Of a DNA stretch of 41,352 nucleotides, positions 7,940 to 16,173 are shown one piece after another; position 1 is the first letter of the stretch; every line of letters begins with the position of its first letter. The DNA is from Nitrospira sp. (GTDB lineage: Bacteria > Nitrospirota > Nitrospiria > Nitrospirales > Nitrospiraceae). The notes beneath the pieces are model-generated. The model was not told where the DNA came from. It was given only the letters and a program-made list of their open reading frames with translations, and did not search any database. Made by a program: the position numbers and the translations under genes. Location: the NCBI GenBank assembly GCA_016873395.1, contig VGXG01000021.1, positions 1 through 41,352 on the forward strand. Direction: 5' to 3'.

Positions 7940-8145
7940 GCGCCGGTCCCCTCGCAGGATTCCGGCGCCAGCAGCTCGCCTGAATCCACCGAAGCCTCGA
8001 TGCGTACCTCGATCCAATCCTGCCGGTTCTGAGTCATGGTGTCATACCGGACGACGCCGTAGCCCGGCATCATAGCAGGCTGGAAAGCCCAGTGCACAGG
8101 CTGCGACTCCTCTTCCTTGACAGCCACTGACTTGCTCGCTACCAT
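7936..8145 (-). CDS. small protein coupled to the MOSC gene
   Basis: A 69-residue hydrophilic protein of unknown family. Its stop overlaps the MOSC start by 4 nt, which is the main evidence that it is real. The middle (YGVVRYDTMTQNRQDWIEVRIEAS) looks like ordinary protein with alternating beta-type segments. Translation coupling suggests a partner of the MOSC protein, but this is an inference. Confidence 0.55.
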   Translation of the reverse strand: MVASKSVAVKEEESQPVHWAFQPAMMPGYGVVRYDTMTQNRQDWIEVRIEASVDSGELLAPESCEGTGA

Positions 8146-8204
8146 GAGATGCGTCCCAGAACGTCATCAGCCCTGCCGGGTGACCAGTGAATGGAGGCTT
8201 ACCG

Positions 8205-8612
8205 ATGAGAATTCAAAAATGGAGGATTTTGAGCCTGTTACCAGCGACAGTTTTCTTGCTCACCATGACGGCTTGCACGACCAAGCTCACCCCGAACCCG
8301 ACCGACACCACGTCATCGACCACTCCCGGCGCCTTCTTCACGCAAGACGGGCTCCTGAAAGACGACCAAAAGGTCAACGCGTTCGTGGCCTTCAATTTCG
8401 AGAACCTGAAAGACGAGATGGCTCGAGGGCATGGGGAATATCTGGCTTCTCTGGGCAGTCTGCTCGGCGTGCCGAACAATCGTCAGACCGAATTCCTTTC
8501 ATGGGCAAGGGGGAAATACCCGGTGCTGGTTCCTTCCGAGCAGACCACGCCCGATCAACTGGTGATCGCGCTCGCCCAAGAACTGTCGGCTAATCCGTCC
8601 CTCACACGCTAG
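8205..8612 (+). CDS. lipoprotein with a DUF3015-like C-terminus
   Basis: A 135-residue lipoprotein. The signal peptide ends in LTMTAC, a good lipobox, followed by a Thr/Pro-rich spacer. The C-terminal segment (NFENLKDEMARGHGEYLASLGSLLG and later PVLVPSEQTTPDQLVIAL, given in parts) resembles the end of DUF3015 proteins; the function of that family is unknown. The ATG at 8205 has GGAGG 7 nt upstream; a GTG at 8187 is less likely. The last 4 nt overlap the converging remnant gene. Confidence 0.65.
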   Translation: MRIQKWRILSLLPATVFLLTMTACTTKLTPNPTDTTSSTTPGAFFTQDGLLKDDQKVNAFVAFNFENLKDEMARGHGEYLASLGSLLGVPNNRQTEFLSWARGKYPVLVPSEQTTPDQLVIALAQELSANPSLTR

Positions 8613-8812
8613 ATCCGTCCCTGGGCCTGGCGCCAGGGCGTGCCGACCGGCTGGGCATCGGCTCGTTCTCTGTCGCGCTCGGCACCGGAGCGGACCGGCA
8701 ACCCGTCCCGAAAAACGACGTAATTGGACGGCACGGCCGGCACCTCGGTGGGCATTCCGAAGCGGCGTCGAAACCAGTCGGCAATGATCGGGTGAAAGGA
8801 GGCCAAGGGCAT
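8609..8812 (-). pseudogene. probable remnant of an Lhr-type DEAD/DEAH helicase gene
   Basis: The first 23 residues (FHPIIADWFRRRFGMPTE) look like the opening of Lhr-type large helicases, where the Q-motif and Walker A should follow. Instead the reading continues as NYVVFRDGLPV, which resembles the very end of such helicases, and stops after 67 codons. An internal deletion of more than a thousand codons would explain this. No helicase motif remains. It could also be an unrelated small protein; similarity searching would decide. Confidence 0.4.
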
Positions 8813-8845
8813 GGGAGCGTCATCTTACCATGTTAGAAGCAGCGG

Positions 8846-8922
8846 GCAAGTTGCAAGTTGACAAGATACAAGATGAAAGAGTCAGACGTTTGTTTCTTGC
8901 CACTTGTTACTTGTTCACTTGC
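8846..8922. repeat. inverted heptad-word repeat, CAAGTTG type
   Basis: In the left arm (8846-8884) AAG recurs at steps of 7, 8, 7 and 7 nt (GCAAGTT, GCAAGTTGA, CAAGATA, CAAGATG). The right arm (8896-8922) read on the other strand gives AAG at steps of 8, 7 and 7 nt (AAGTGAAC, AAGTAAC, AAGTGGC). It lies between the end of the CPBP gene and the helicase remnant. Confidence 0.65.
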
Positions 8923-8937
8923 TCCGGCCGCATCCCG

Positions 8938-10350
8938 CTAACGGAGCAGCCACATCTCCGTCAAACAGACCATCAGGTTGTTCAGCGCATGGGCGACCAT
9001 GCCGGGAAGAAGGCTGCCGGTCTTTTCATAGACCCAGGCCCAGAGCAGCCCGCTGAAGATCACGCTGGCGAAGCCCAACAACCCGTAGCCGTGCGCGAGC
9101 GCGAAGATCGCCGCGCTGAGGGTCGCCGAGAGCCAGAACCCGAACCTGCGGCGGAGGGTGGCAAAGAGCAGGCCGCGAAAGACCAGTTCTTCGAACAGCG
9201 GGGCAAACAGAACGTACTCCACCAAGCTGACCGCCACGACCGCCGCCCCACCCCAGATCAGGTCTTCATCAAACCATTCGGTCCAGTGACTGGAGAGATC
9301 CAACGGCTCAGCGACTTTTCCCAACCCCCACTCCACGAGGAACCCGACCGCCAGCGCGGCCAAAACCACCAGGCTCAGCGGCCTCCACGCGCCGGGCAGG
9401 GGTCGGAGCCCCAACCATTCCACGAAGCCCGGACCGTCCCGGTTCATGAGGTATCGATGGGCCAGAATCAGCAGCGGCAGGTTGGAAAGTGGGATAGAGA
9501 GGAACCGCACCAGCAAATTCTCGGATTCGAGGAAGAGAAACGCCAGCATCACGACGAGGCCGACGGCTCCGCCCCGCACCAGCACCAGCATTCCAACCCG
9601 CCCCTTCCAGGGAGGGGGCATCAGCGCTGCGCCGATGCGCCAGGCGTCCTGTTCCTGCCGCCGCGACAGGAGGAACAAGGCCGCCATGGCGCCGACAAAG
9701 ACCCCGCCGAGCTGGACGAGAGCCAGCCCGTAGGATCGTTGCAGGATTTGTTTCCCTCGATCAGCCAGGGCTTGATCGACCGCCGAGGACCAGGCCTGAT
9801 CGCCGCTGCTTACGGCCAAGCGGCCCGAGAGACGGTCGGCGAACCAGCCGGCTGGCAACGCCTCAGCCAATGCTGCTTCCAAGGCTTTGCTGCCGACCTG
9901 ATCCTGCTTGCCTCCCAAATAGCCGATCTTGAGCAAGCGCGCGAAGGAAGGGAAGGGGTCGGGGCCGGCAGTCCAGGCTTCGACCTTCCGTCGGACCTGC
10001 TCCAGACGGCCATCTTCTGCTTCCAGGATGGCCAGTTCCAACTGGACCGTCGGCCGGCTCGAATAGACAGCCAATTCTTCGTACCAGGTGATGGCCAGCT
10101 TCCGTTCGCTCTTTCCATCGCTGGACAGCCACTCGAAGAACGTCCTCGCCCACTCCGGCTCACGCGCGAGCGCCCCGTCCAGGTCCATCTCGCGGCCGAC
10201 CATCAGGGCCAGCGCCTGTTCAGGCTGCGTCACCCGATCGAGCTTCGGCACCGTCACCTGCAGCCAGGCGAGCAGGAGCATGCCGGCAAGAAGCACCAAG
10301 GAGGCCAGCTTCGTCACGAAGGGGGAGAATCGAGGCTCCGAATCCTGCAC
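8938..10350 (-). CDS. CPBP family intramembrane glutamic endopeptidase
   Basis: About 470 residues: an N-terminal helix, a soluble domain (about 40-200), then about seven membrane helices. CPBP/Abi motifs are EELVFRGLLFATLRRRFG (catalytic glutamates), FALAHGYG and the late HALNN. Homologues include CAAX-type proteases and bacteriocin self-immunity proteins. The start is uncertain: ATGs at 10452 and 10404 lie within the inverted repeat or the -10 promoter element, so the GTG at 10350, preceded closely by AGGAGG, is preferred. Confidence 0.82.
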   Translation of the reverse strand: MQDSEPRFSPFVTKLASLVLLAGMLLLAWLQVTVPKLDRVTQPEQALALMVGREMDLDGALAREPEWARTFFEWLSSDGKSERKLAITWYEELAVYSSRPTVQLELAILEAEDGRLEQVRRKVEAWTAGPDPFPSFARLLKIGYLGGKQDQVGSKALEAALAEALPAGWFADRLSGRLAVSSGDQAWSSAVDQALADRGKQILQRSYGLALVQLGGVFVGAMAALFLLSRRQEQDAWRIGAALMPPPWKGRVGMLVLVRGGAVGLVVMLAFLFLESENLLVRFLSIPLSNLPLLILAHRYLMNRDGPGFVEWLGLRPLPGAWRPLSLVVLAALAVGFLVEWGLGKVAEPLDLSSHWTEWFDEDLIWGGAAVVAVSLVEYVLFAPLFEELVFRGLLFATLRRRFGFWLSATLSAAIFALAHGYGLLGFASVIFSGLLWAWVYEKTGSLLPGMVAHALNNLMVCLTEMWLLR

Positions 10351-10394
10351 CAGCCTCCTCGCCTGTCTTGCGCGGTCACCCTTTCCGCGCCGGC

Positions 10395-10422
10395 AGTATA
10401 CCATGCGCTCCCGGTGGCGAAA
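10395..10422 (-). promoter_or_regulatory. extended -10 promoter of the CPBP gene
   Basis: On the minus strand TTTCGC (10422-10417) is followed after 16 bp by TATACT (10400-10395), preceded by TG one base upstream, an extended -10 element. The implied start near 10388 leaves a leader of about 38 nt before the GTG at 10350. The -35 is weak and the -10 is good. Confidence 0.45.
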
Positions 10423-10444
10423 CGCGGCCTGGTCCGATATACTA

Positions 10445-10654
10445 GCCCGCATTATTTATGAGGGTTCGTGACAAAACCGCTGAGACGCTTTGCGAGACGG
10501 GCGCGTGGAGCCGCAAGGAAGGGAGTCATCCTTGAACAGGATGTCGACCGACCGAGCGGCGAGCCCGCCCGCCTGGCCGCGTCGAGCCAGCGGCCAGGCT
10601 TGTCGCAGCGGCGTATCGGCGGTTGCAGTAGAAGCTTTCATGAATAATGCGGGC
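10445..10654. mobile_element. 210-bp MITE-like element with 17-bp terminal inverted repeats
   Basis: GCCCGCATTATTTATGA (10445-10461) is matched by its reverse complement at 10638-10654 with one mismatch. The 176 bp between holds no convincing ORF. Size, lack of coding and terminal repeats fit a non-autonomous transposable element. No target-site duplication is evident next to the repeats. It sits exactly between the CPBP promoter and the aminotransferase gene, and its right end contains TTGCAG-16 bp-TAATGC, which could act as an outward promoter. Confidence 0.55.
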
Positions 10655-10688
10655 GACCTCCCGCTTGGCCCCGATGAAACGACATTCC

Positions 10689-11894
10689 ATGCCTGCTGAG
10701 CCCATCGGCGAGTTTGTTCCTTCACCCCGCCTCTTGCTGGGACCGGGTCCCAGTTTGGTCCATCCGCGCGTGTTGCGCGCGATGGCCGCACCCCTGCTCG
10801 GTCACCTGGACCCGGAGTTTCTGAAATTGATGACCGAGGTCCAACTGCTCCTGCGACGCCTGTTCCAAACCGGCAACCGCTTTACCATCGCCCTGTCCGG
10901 CACCGGATCGGCCGGCATGGAAGCGTCGCTGGTGAACTTCGTTGAACCGGGCGATCCGGTCTTGGTGGGAATCAACGGAGTCTTCGGGGCACGCATGGCG
11001 ACGATCGTGGAACGTTGCGGCGGGAAGCCGATCCGTGTGGAGGCCCCCTGGGGACGGATCGTAGAGCCGGAGACGATCAAGGAGGCGATCGGACGGGCCG
11101 GTCCTGTCAAGGTCGTGGCGCTGGTCCACGCGGAGACCTCCACGGGCGTCGAGCAGCCTCTCGCGGAGATCGGACGGTTCTGCCGCGAGCAGGGGTCGCT
11201 CTTCCTCGTGGACGCCGTCACCTCCCTTGGGGGCTTGCCGCTCGAAGTGGATCGCTGGAACATCGACGTGTGCTACAGCGGGACCCAAAAGTGTCTGAGC
11301 TGCCCGCCGGGCCTGGCTCCCCTCACCCTCAGCGACCGGGCGCTGGCCGCGATCAAGGCCCGCAAGACCCCCTGCCAGAGCTGGTACCTGGACCTCTCGC
11401 TGGTGGCGGATTACTGGGCGGAAGCCAAGCGAACGTACCACCATACCGCGCCGATCTCGATGCTCTACGGCCTGCGGGAAGCCTTGCGCCTGATCGACGA
11501 AGAAGGGTTGGAAGCCCGCTTCGGGCGGCACCGGACGAACAGCGAGGCCCTGATGGCCGGCTTGGGCGCCCTCGGGCTCGCCCCCTTCGCGGAAGAAGGG
11601 CACCGGCTCCCAAGCTTGAACGCCGTCACCCTGCCGGCCCATATCGACGACGCCCCGGTGCGGACTGAACTGCTGCAGCGGTACGGCATCGAAATCGGCG
11701 GCGGGCTCGGCTCGCTCCAGGGCAAGATTTGGCGGATTGGACTGATGGGCGAGTCTTCGCAAAAAAGCCACGTCCTGACCTTGTTGAGCGCGCTGGAAGA
11801 AATCTTCCTCCGCCGGCGCTGGCTCAGCCGACCCGGCACAGCTCTCGAAGCAGCGGCGCGGGCTTATACCGGTGGCGGGGGTTTCCAAACCTAG
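10689..11894 (+). CDS. pyridoxal-phosphate aminotransferase, class V (alanine-glyoxylate / serine-glyoxylate type)
   Basis: About 401 residues. The fold-type I class V features are LLLGPGPSLVHPRVL near the start, SGTGSAGMEASLVN (cofactor phosphate site), HAETSTGVEQPL, VDAVTSLGG, and the Schiff-base lysine in YSGTQKCLSCPPG. These match AGXT/SGAT enzymes that convert glyoxylate to glycine using alanine or serine. Start choice: ATG 10689 or 10674; the longer ATG at 10647 lies in the element's terminal repeat. No Shine-Dalgarno is evident. The haem-sensor gene follows after 42 nt. Confidence 0.9.
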   Translation: MPAEPIGEFVPSPRLLLGPGPSLVHPRVLRAMAAPLLGHLDPEFLKLMTEVQLLLRRLFQTGNRFTIALSGTGSAGMEASLVNFVEPGDPVLVGINGVFGARMATIVERCGGKPIRVEAPWGRIVEPETIKEAIGRAGPVKVVALVHAETSTGVEQPLAEIGRFCREQGSLFLVDAVTSLGGLPLEVDRWNIDVCYSGTQKCLSCPPGLAPLTLSDRALAAIKARKTPCQSWYLDLSLVADYWAEAKRTYHHTAPISMLYGLREALRLIDEEGLEARFGRHRTNSEALMAGLGALGLAPFAEEGHRLPSLNAVTLPAHIDDAPVRTELLQRYGIEIGGGLGSLQGKIWRIGLMGESSQKSHVLTLLSALEEIFLRRRWLSRPGTALEAAARAYTGGGGFQT

Positions 11895-11936
11895 CCCTCA
11901 CCGGTTCTGGAGAAGGAGAAAGGGGAACAAGCATCT

Positions 11937-12533
11937 ATGAAGAACAGCATCCTCTGGGCCATTGTCATTTCGATTTTCGCCGCCCTGGCAGGGATCGGTT
12001 ATTGGAGCCTCTCCCTCGTCATGACGAAACCGGATGAGTCGGCCAGGATTCCGCTGGAGATCGCGGCCGACTATATCCATGCCGTGATCGAGGCCAACCG
12101 GACGGTCTATGCCACGGAGATCGTGGACAAGTTCCAGGAAAAAGGCCTCATCGAAGCAGCGGAGCATTGGCGGCAGGAGAATGCCCTCCCCCTCCCGGCC
12201 CAGTTCCTGATCGAAACCGGCAAGCACGTCGCCGCCACGGGGAGCGGAATCAAGTACCGGCTCGCCAGCCTGACGCCCATCTACGTGTGGAACGCGCCTG
12301 TGACCGACTTCGAACGCAAGGGGCTGGAGGCGGTCATCAAGGATCCGTCAAAACCCTTCACGGGCATCGTCCGCATCGGACGGGAGCGGGTCTTCCAGGC
12401 AATCTATGCAGACCGGGCCGTGGCCAAGAACTGCATCGCCTGCCACAACACGCACCCCAACAGCCCCAGGCGTGATTACAAGCTCCACGATGTGATGGGA
12501 GGCATCATCATCACGCTCCCAATCAGCCGGTAA
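11937..12533 (+). CDS. Tll0287-like (DUF3365) c-type haem sensor protein
   Basis: A 198-residue protein. A single N-terminal membrane helix (about 5-28) anchors a periplasmic Tll0287-like domain, and CIACH (166-170) is a covalent haem c site. Short conserved-looking pieces are ANRTVYATEIV, PLPAQFLIETG and FTGIVRIGRERVFQ. Proteins of this family are haem-binding gas or redox sensors, often fused to signalling domains; here the domain stands alone. GGAGAAGG-type Shine-Dalgarno lies upstream. It may be co-transcribed with the aminotransferase and converges on a histidine kinase gene. Confidence 0.85.
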   Translation: MKNSILWAIVISIFAALAGIGYWSLSLVMTKPDESARIPLEIAADYIHAVIEANRTVYATEIVDKFQEKGLIEAAEHWRQENALPLPAQFLIETGKHVAATGSGIKYRLASLTPIYVWNAPVTDFERKGLEAVIKDPSKPFTGIVRIGRERVFQAIYADRAVAKNCIACHNTHPNSPRRDYKLHDVMGGIIITLPISR

Positions 12534-12562
12534 GCATGCGTCGTCCGCTTGGATGAATATTC

Positions 12563-13918
12563 CTACAGGCCGGCAGACCGCGACGAGCCGCGACGGCTCG
12601 CCCTGCGAGACCTGGGTAGCTTGCGTGAGTTGGGGGGCGCCCGGCGCGCGCCGGGCGGATGAACCGGAAGCCGGAGGTGAAAGCTCGTGCCCACCCCCTC
12701 CTGGCTCTCGACCGTGACCCGCCCGCCGTGGGCTTCCACCACATCCTTCACGATCTTGGTGCCGAGGCCGGTCCCGCCGACCTTGCGACTGATCGCCCGG
12801 CTGGTGAAGAGACTGTCCCGCACCTCCGGCGGCATTCCCCGTCCCGTATCGATGACAGACACAAGGACCGACTCGGCGCGAGGCTCGCGGTTGCCTCGGA
12901 CGGTGATGGAGCCGTCCGGCGGCACCTCCGGGATCGCGTTGTTGACCAGGTTATAAAAGGCCACGTAGAGGCGACGTTCGTCGGCTTGGATGGTCGGCAA
13001 ACCATCCAGCCCCTCGCCCCGGAGGGAGACTCCCTTTTCCTCCGCCACAAGCCGCAAGGTGTCGAAGACCTGCTGGACCACGGTGGCTACCTGGCAGGGG
13101 GCGAACTGCGGCGGAGCGCTGAGCCCCTTCACGCAGTCCGCCATCTCCCTCACCTGGTCCTGGATGCGGCGGGCATTGCGCCGGAGAAGGTCGAGCACCT
13201 CGCGGCAGAGTTGGCGGGTCTCTTCCTTATCAGCCATCGCGTCCGGCAAGCCGTCAAAAAACTCGTCCAATTTCGGTCCCAGCATGCCCACCCCGCAGGT
13301 CACGGGGGTCAGGAGGTTGCCGATATCGTGCCCGATGTCGCCCAGCAGCCGGCCGACTTCAGCCAGCTTCGTCTCCTCGAAGAGCCGCGCCTGTTCGATG
13401 GCCGCCGCCGTCAATGCCGAGATGATGGTCAGAATCGACAGGTCCTCTTTCCCGAGCCGGCCCCGCTTCTTGTTCAGCACCTGCAGCACGCCGATCGGCT
13501 TGCCTTCCCATTGCTTGAGAGGCAGTGTGATCATGTCGCGGGTCTTGTATCCGGTGACGGCGTCTACCTGCGCCAGATGGCGGCGATCCTGCCGGACATC
13601 CTGCGACACTTGCGGGACGCCGGAAGCGAACACGGCGCTGGCGATGCCCCGGTCCCAGGGAATGGCCATCCCCCGCAACTGCGTGGCTTTCGCCCCGATC
13701 ACGTGGCGAAATACCAGTTGCTTGGAGCCGGGATCGGCCAGGAGCACGGAGGCCGCCTCCGCCCCGACCACCTCCAGGGCGGTGCGGATGGCGCGCTCCA
13801 CCATCGCGTCCACCTGGACGTGCTGGGACAGGGCTTGGCTGATGCGGCGCGCCGCCTCTAGCTCGCGCGCGAGCCGGCTGGTGTGAGTGGGACGGCGGGC
13901 GGATGGACGAACGGCCAT
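12563..13918 (-). CDS. GAF-domain sensor histidine kinase
   Basis: A 451-residue soluble kinase: GAF domain (about 20-182), H-box GDIGHDIGNLLTP (His about 197), N-box YNLVNNAIPEV, and G-boxes DTGRGMPPE and GGTGLGTKIVKDV. It autophosphorylates after sensing an unknown intracellular signal; no response regulator is adjacent. After the final kinase strand (SFHLRLPV) there is an unusual basic, Pro/Arg/Ser-rich tail of about 32 residues encoded by GC palindromes. The ATG at 13918 begins the gene. Confidence 0.9.
   Translation of the reverse strand: MAVRPSARRPTHTSRLARELEAARRISQALSQHVQVDAMVERAIRTALEVVGAEAASVLLADPGSKQLVFRHVIGAKATQLRGMAIPWDRGIASAVFASGVPQVSQDVRQDRRHLAQVDAVTGYKTRDMITLPLKQWEGKPIGVLQVLNKKRGRLGKEDLSILTIISALTAAAIEQARLFEETKLAEVGRLLGDIGHDIGNLLTPVTCGVGMLGPKLDEFFDGLPDAMADKEETRQLCREVLDLLRRNARRIQDQVREMADCVKGLSAPPQFAPCQVATVVQQVFDTLRLVAEEKGVSLRGEGLDGLPTIQADERRLYVAFYNLVNNAIPEVPPDGSITVRGNREPRAESVLVSVIDTGRGMPPEVRDSLFTSRAISRKVGGTGLGTKIVKDVVEAHGGRVTVESQEGVGTSFHLRLPVHPPGARRAPPNSRKLPRSRRASRRGSSRSAGL
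12638..12657. repeat. perfect 20-bp GC palindrome inside the kinase 3' end
   Basis: CGCCCGGCGCGCGCCGGGCG is fully self-complementary. A smaller hairpin, GAGCCG-CGA-CGGCTC, lies about 50 bp further toward the gene end. Both fall in the part of the reading frame that codes for the basic tail, and they could form terminator-like structures for the converging genes. Confidence 0.6.
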
Positions 13919-13970
13919 GCCGTCATGGTAGCGGATTGCACGTACATGTCAAGACAGGCGCCGGCCGGGA

Positions 13971-14112
13971 CTTGAGCTGACAAGTGAGCAAGCCACAAGT
14001 GACAAGTAAGCAAGTGCACGAATAACAGTGGCAAGGAACAAACGTCTCACTCTTTCAGCTTGTACCTTGTTAACTTGCAACTTGTCAGCTTGCGCGCACG
14101 TCAACTTGCAAC
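13971..14112. repeat. inverted heptad-word repeat between divergent genes, CAAGTGA type
   Basis: The left arm (about 13974-14039) repeats GACAAGT, AGCAAGC, CACAAGT, GACAAGT, AAGCAAG. The right arm (about 14055-14112) is built of reverse-complement words (CAACTTG, CAGCTTG, TACCTTG). It fills most of the 245 bp between the divergently transcribed kinase and amidohydrolase genes, so it is near the promoters rather than at gene ends. It shares GAGCTGACAAGTG with the repeat at 16174. Confidence 0.65.
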
Positions 14113-14163
14113 CTCCTGTGAGCCGGGGACGGCCTACTTTTCACGTGCGGGGGGCAGCCCGAT

Positions 14164-15411
14164 ATGGTAGTGGTAAAGCCCATGAGCACGAAGCAAGCGT
14201 TGCGCCGCGTCCGGGTCATCGACGGGCTGGGCGGCGTGATCGAACGGGCCACGGTCCTCATCCAGGACGGCCGCATCGCCGCGGTCGGCGAAGAGGGCCG
14301 GGTCTCGGTGCCCAGAGGGGCCGTCACGGTCGATTGCCGCGGCTTGAGCCTGATCCCCGGTCTGATCGATTGCCACGTCCACCTCTGCTTGGGGGGCGAT
14401 GCGGACGTGGTCCGCGCAATCCGCGACGAAGCCCCCGGCCTAACGCTGCTGAAAGCCGCCCGCTTCGCCCGCCTAACGCTGGAGGCCGGCTTCACGACGG
14501 TCCGCGACCTGGGGGCCAGGGACCACGCGATTTTCTCGCTGAAACAGGCGATCGAACAGATGCTCACACCAGGCCCCCGCATCCTTGCGGCAGGCCTGGC
14601 GATCTGCATGACGGGAGGCCATGCCCGCTTTATCGGTCGCCAGGCGGACGGTCCGGCCGAGGTCGTTCACGCCGTCAGGGAGCAACTGGCGGCCGGGGCG
14701 GAGGTGGTTAAGTTCATCGCCTCCGGCGGCGTCCTTACCCCCGGCACCTCCCCGGACCGCCCGCAGATGACGCTTGAAGAACTGGCGGCCGGCATGGCGG
14801 AGGCGCGCCGGGCCGGCTGTCGCGTCGCCGCCCACGCGCATGGGGCCGAGGGGATGAAAAACGCAATCCGGGCCGGGGCCCACTCGATCGAACATGCCAC
14901 CTTGATGGATGAGGAGGCCGCGTCGTTGATGGCGCAGCATGGGGTGTTCATGGTCCCCACGCTCTCCGCGCTCGCCACCACCGCCGACTGCGCTCCGAGC
15001 TGCGGAGTGCCGGCGGACGCGGTGACCAAGGCACGGACGATGCGCGCCCGGCACGAAAGCAGCTTCAAGAAGGCCCGGCAATCTCATATCCCGATCGCGC
15101 TGGGCACCGATGCCGGCACCCCCTTCAACTACCACGGAGAGAACGCGCAGGAACTCACCAGGATGGTCGCCCTGGGCATGAGTCCGATGGAGGCGATCAT
15201 GGCCGCCACGTCGGGCGCCGCTGAGCTGCTGGGGATCGAGCGGACGGTCGGAACCGTTCAGGCAGGCAAGACCGCGGATTTGATCCTGGTGGAGGGCAAC
15301 CCGCTCAAGCACATCGCCCTGCTGCAGGACAAGGCTCGCATCGTCGGAGTCATGCAAGCAGGCCGTTTCGTCAGCGGCCTGCTGAAGAATGAGCATATGG
15401 CCAATAGCTGA
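14164..15411 (+). CDS. metal-dependent amidohydrolase (imidazolonepropionase / Xaa-Pro dipeptidase-like)
   Basis: A 415-residue TIM-barrel amidohydrolase. Metal ligands are the HVH pair in LIDCHVHLCLGG (71/73), a lysine in VVKFIASGG (183), histidines 224/226 and 244 (HAHGAEG; SIEHATL), and Asp 316 in ALGTDAGTP. The C-terminal strand domain (GKTADLILVEGNPL) is typical. Substrates of this group include cyclic amides and Xaa-Pro dipeptides; it cannot be narrowed here. Start is ATG 14164 or 14182; neither has a strong Shine-Dalgarno. The final residues (EHMANS) and stop lie in the following repeat. Confidence 0.9.
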   Translation: MVVVKPMSTKQALRRVRVIDGLGGVIERATVLIQDGRIAAVGEEGRVSVPRGAVTVDCRGLSLIPGLIDCHVHLCLGGDADVVRAIRDEAPGLTLLKAARFARLTLEAGFTTVRDLGARDHAIFSLKQAIEQMLTPGPRILAAGLAICMTGGHARFIGRQADGPAEVVHAVREQLAAGAEVVKFIASGGVLTPGTSPDRPQMTLEELAAGMAEARRAGCRVAAHAHGAEGMKNAIRAGAHSIEHATLMDEEAASLMAQHGVFMVPTLSALATTADCAPSCGVPADAVTKARTMRARHESSFKKARQSHIPIALGTDAGTPFNYHGENAQELTRMVALGMSPMEAIMAATSGAAELLGIERTVGTVQAGKTADLILVEGNPLKHIALLQDKARIVGVMQAGRFVSGLLKNEHMANS

Positions 15412-15473
15412 TGGCCTATAGCAGACGGTTTCTAGGTCGTGCCATAAGCTATACGCCATTAGCTATCGGCTCC
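15390..15473. repeat. inverted heptad-word repeat, GCATATGGCC type
   Basis: The left arm (15390-15424) reads AGCATATGGCC, AATAGCTGATGGCC, TATAGC; the right arm (15440-15472) is its approximate reverse complement (GCCATAAGCTATACGCC, AGCTATCGGCTC). The word set matches the repeats at 7345 and 39486. The left arm codes for the last five residues and stop of the amidohydrolase. The element ends 5 bp from the converging DnaJ-domain gene. Confidence 0.7.
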
Positions 15474-15477
15474 CCGT

Positions 15478-16119
15478 TTAGCGTCTCACGTACAACAACT
15501 CGAGGGCGCCTCGGAAGCCGCTGAGGCGGCCTCGCAAGAAAGTCTCTGTGAACCGATTCCGCACCTCGTGGAATCGCTGGTCGTCGTTCTTCGTGACCAC
15601 CTGCTGCGAAGCCATCATCTGGAGCGCCACCTCCAGCAGCTTCTTCATCCTGGCCTCCATCTCGGGAGTGACGAGTTCGCGCAGCACTTCAGCGCCTCGT
15701 TCCAGAACGATCGCCTCCTTGAACGAATCATAGCCCTGCCGCTCGACCGTGCGCTCCCGGACGATCGCCAGTTCTGCCTTGATCCGCTCGAGATCCTTGA
15801 TCAGGATCGCAAAGATTTCCTTGCGCCCTTCGTCATAGAGTTTCTGCTCCATCGCCTCGAGAATGACCGAAGGGTCCGGCGCTTCCGCCGTGATCTCCTG
15901 CTCGCCGAACCGAATCCGCTCATAGGTCCGCCTCGCCTCCGGATCGCCGATGACTTCGTAGGCAGCGTTGATCTCGCGGATCTTCGCCTCGGCTGCCTGG
16001 TCGTTGGGATTCCGGTCCGGATGGTACTCGAAGACCAGCTTTCGGTAGGCCTTCTTGATCTCCTCGTCGGAGGCATCCCGTCGGACGCCGAGGGTCTCGT
16101 AAAAGTCGAGGCGCGCCAT
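15478..16119 (-). CDS. DnaJ-domain protein
   Basis: A 213-residue protein. The J-domain occupies residues 4-68 ([13 protein letters not shown], the HPD triad at about 33-35, then [15 protein letters not shown]) and should stimulate a DnaK-type ATPase. There is no Gly/Phe region, zinc finger or DnaJ C-terminal domain, so this is a type III J-protein. The helical C-terminal part (75-213) is unrecognised. The ATG at 16119 places the J-domain at the N-terminus; longer ORFs reach 16185 but add an unlikely sequence. Confidence 0.85.
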   Translation of the reverse strand: MARLDFYETLGVRRDASDEEIKKAYRKLVFEYHPDRNPNDQAAEAKIREINAAYEVIGDPEARRTYERIRFGEQEITAEAPDPSVILEAMEQKLYDEGRKEIFAILIKDLERIKAELAIVRERTVERQGYDSFKEAIVLERGAEVLRELVTPEMEARMKKLLEVALQMMASQQVVTKNDDQRFHEVRNRFTETFLRGRLSGFRGALELLYVRR

Positions 16120-16173
16120 CGTGCGCGCGATCATAACACCGGGTCGGCGGCGCAGCAACAGACCGGATAGGAC

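Noticed and set aside
10351-10452. Longer N-terminus for the CPBP protease
   Set aside because: The candidate ATGs lie in the terminal repeat of the mobile element or in the -10 box of the gene's promoter.
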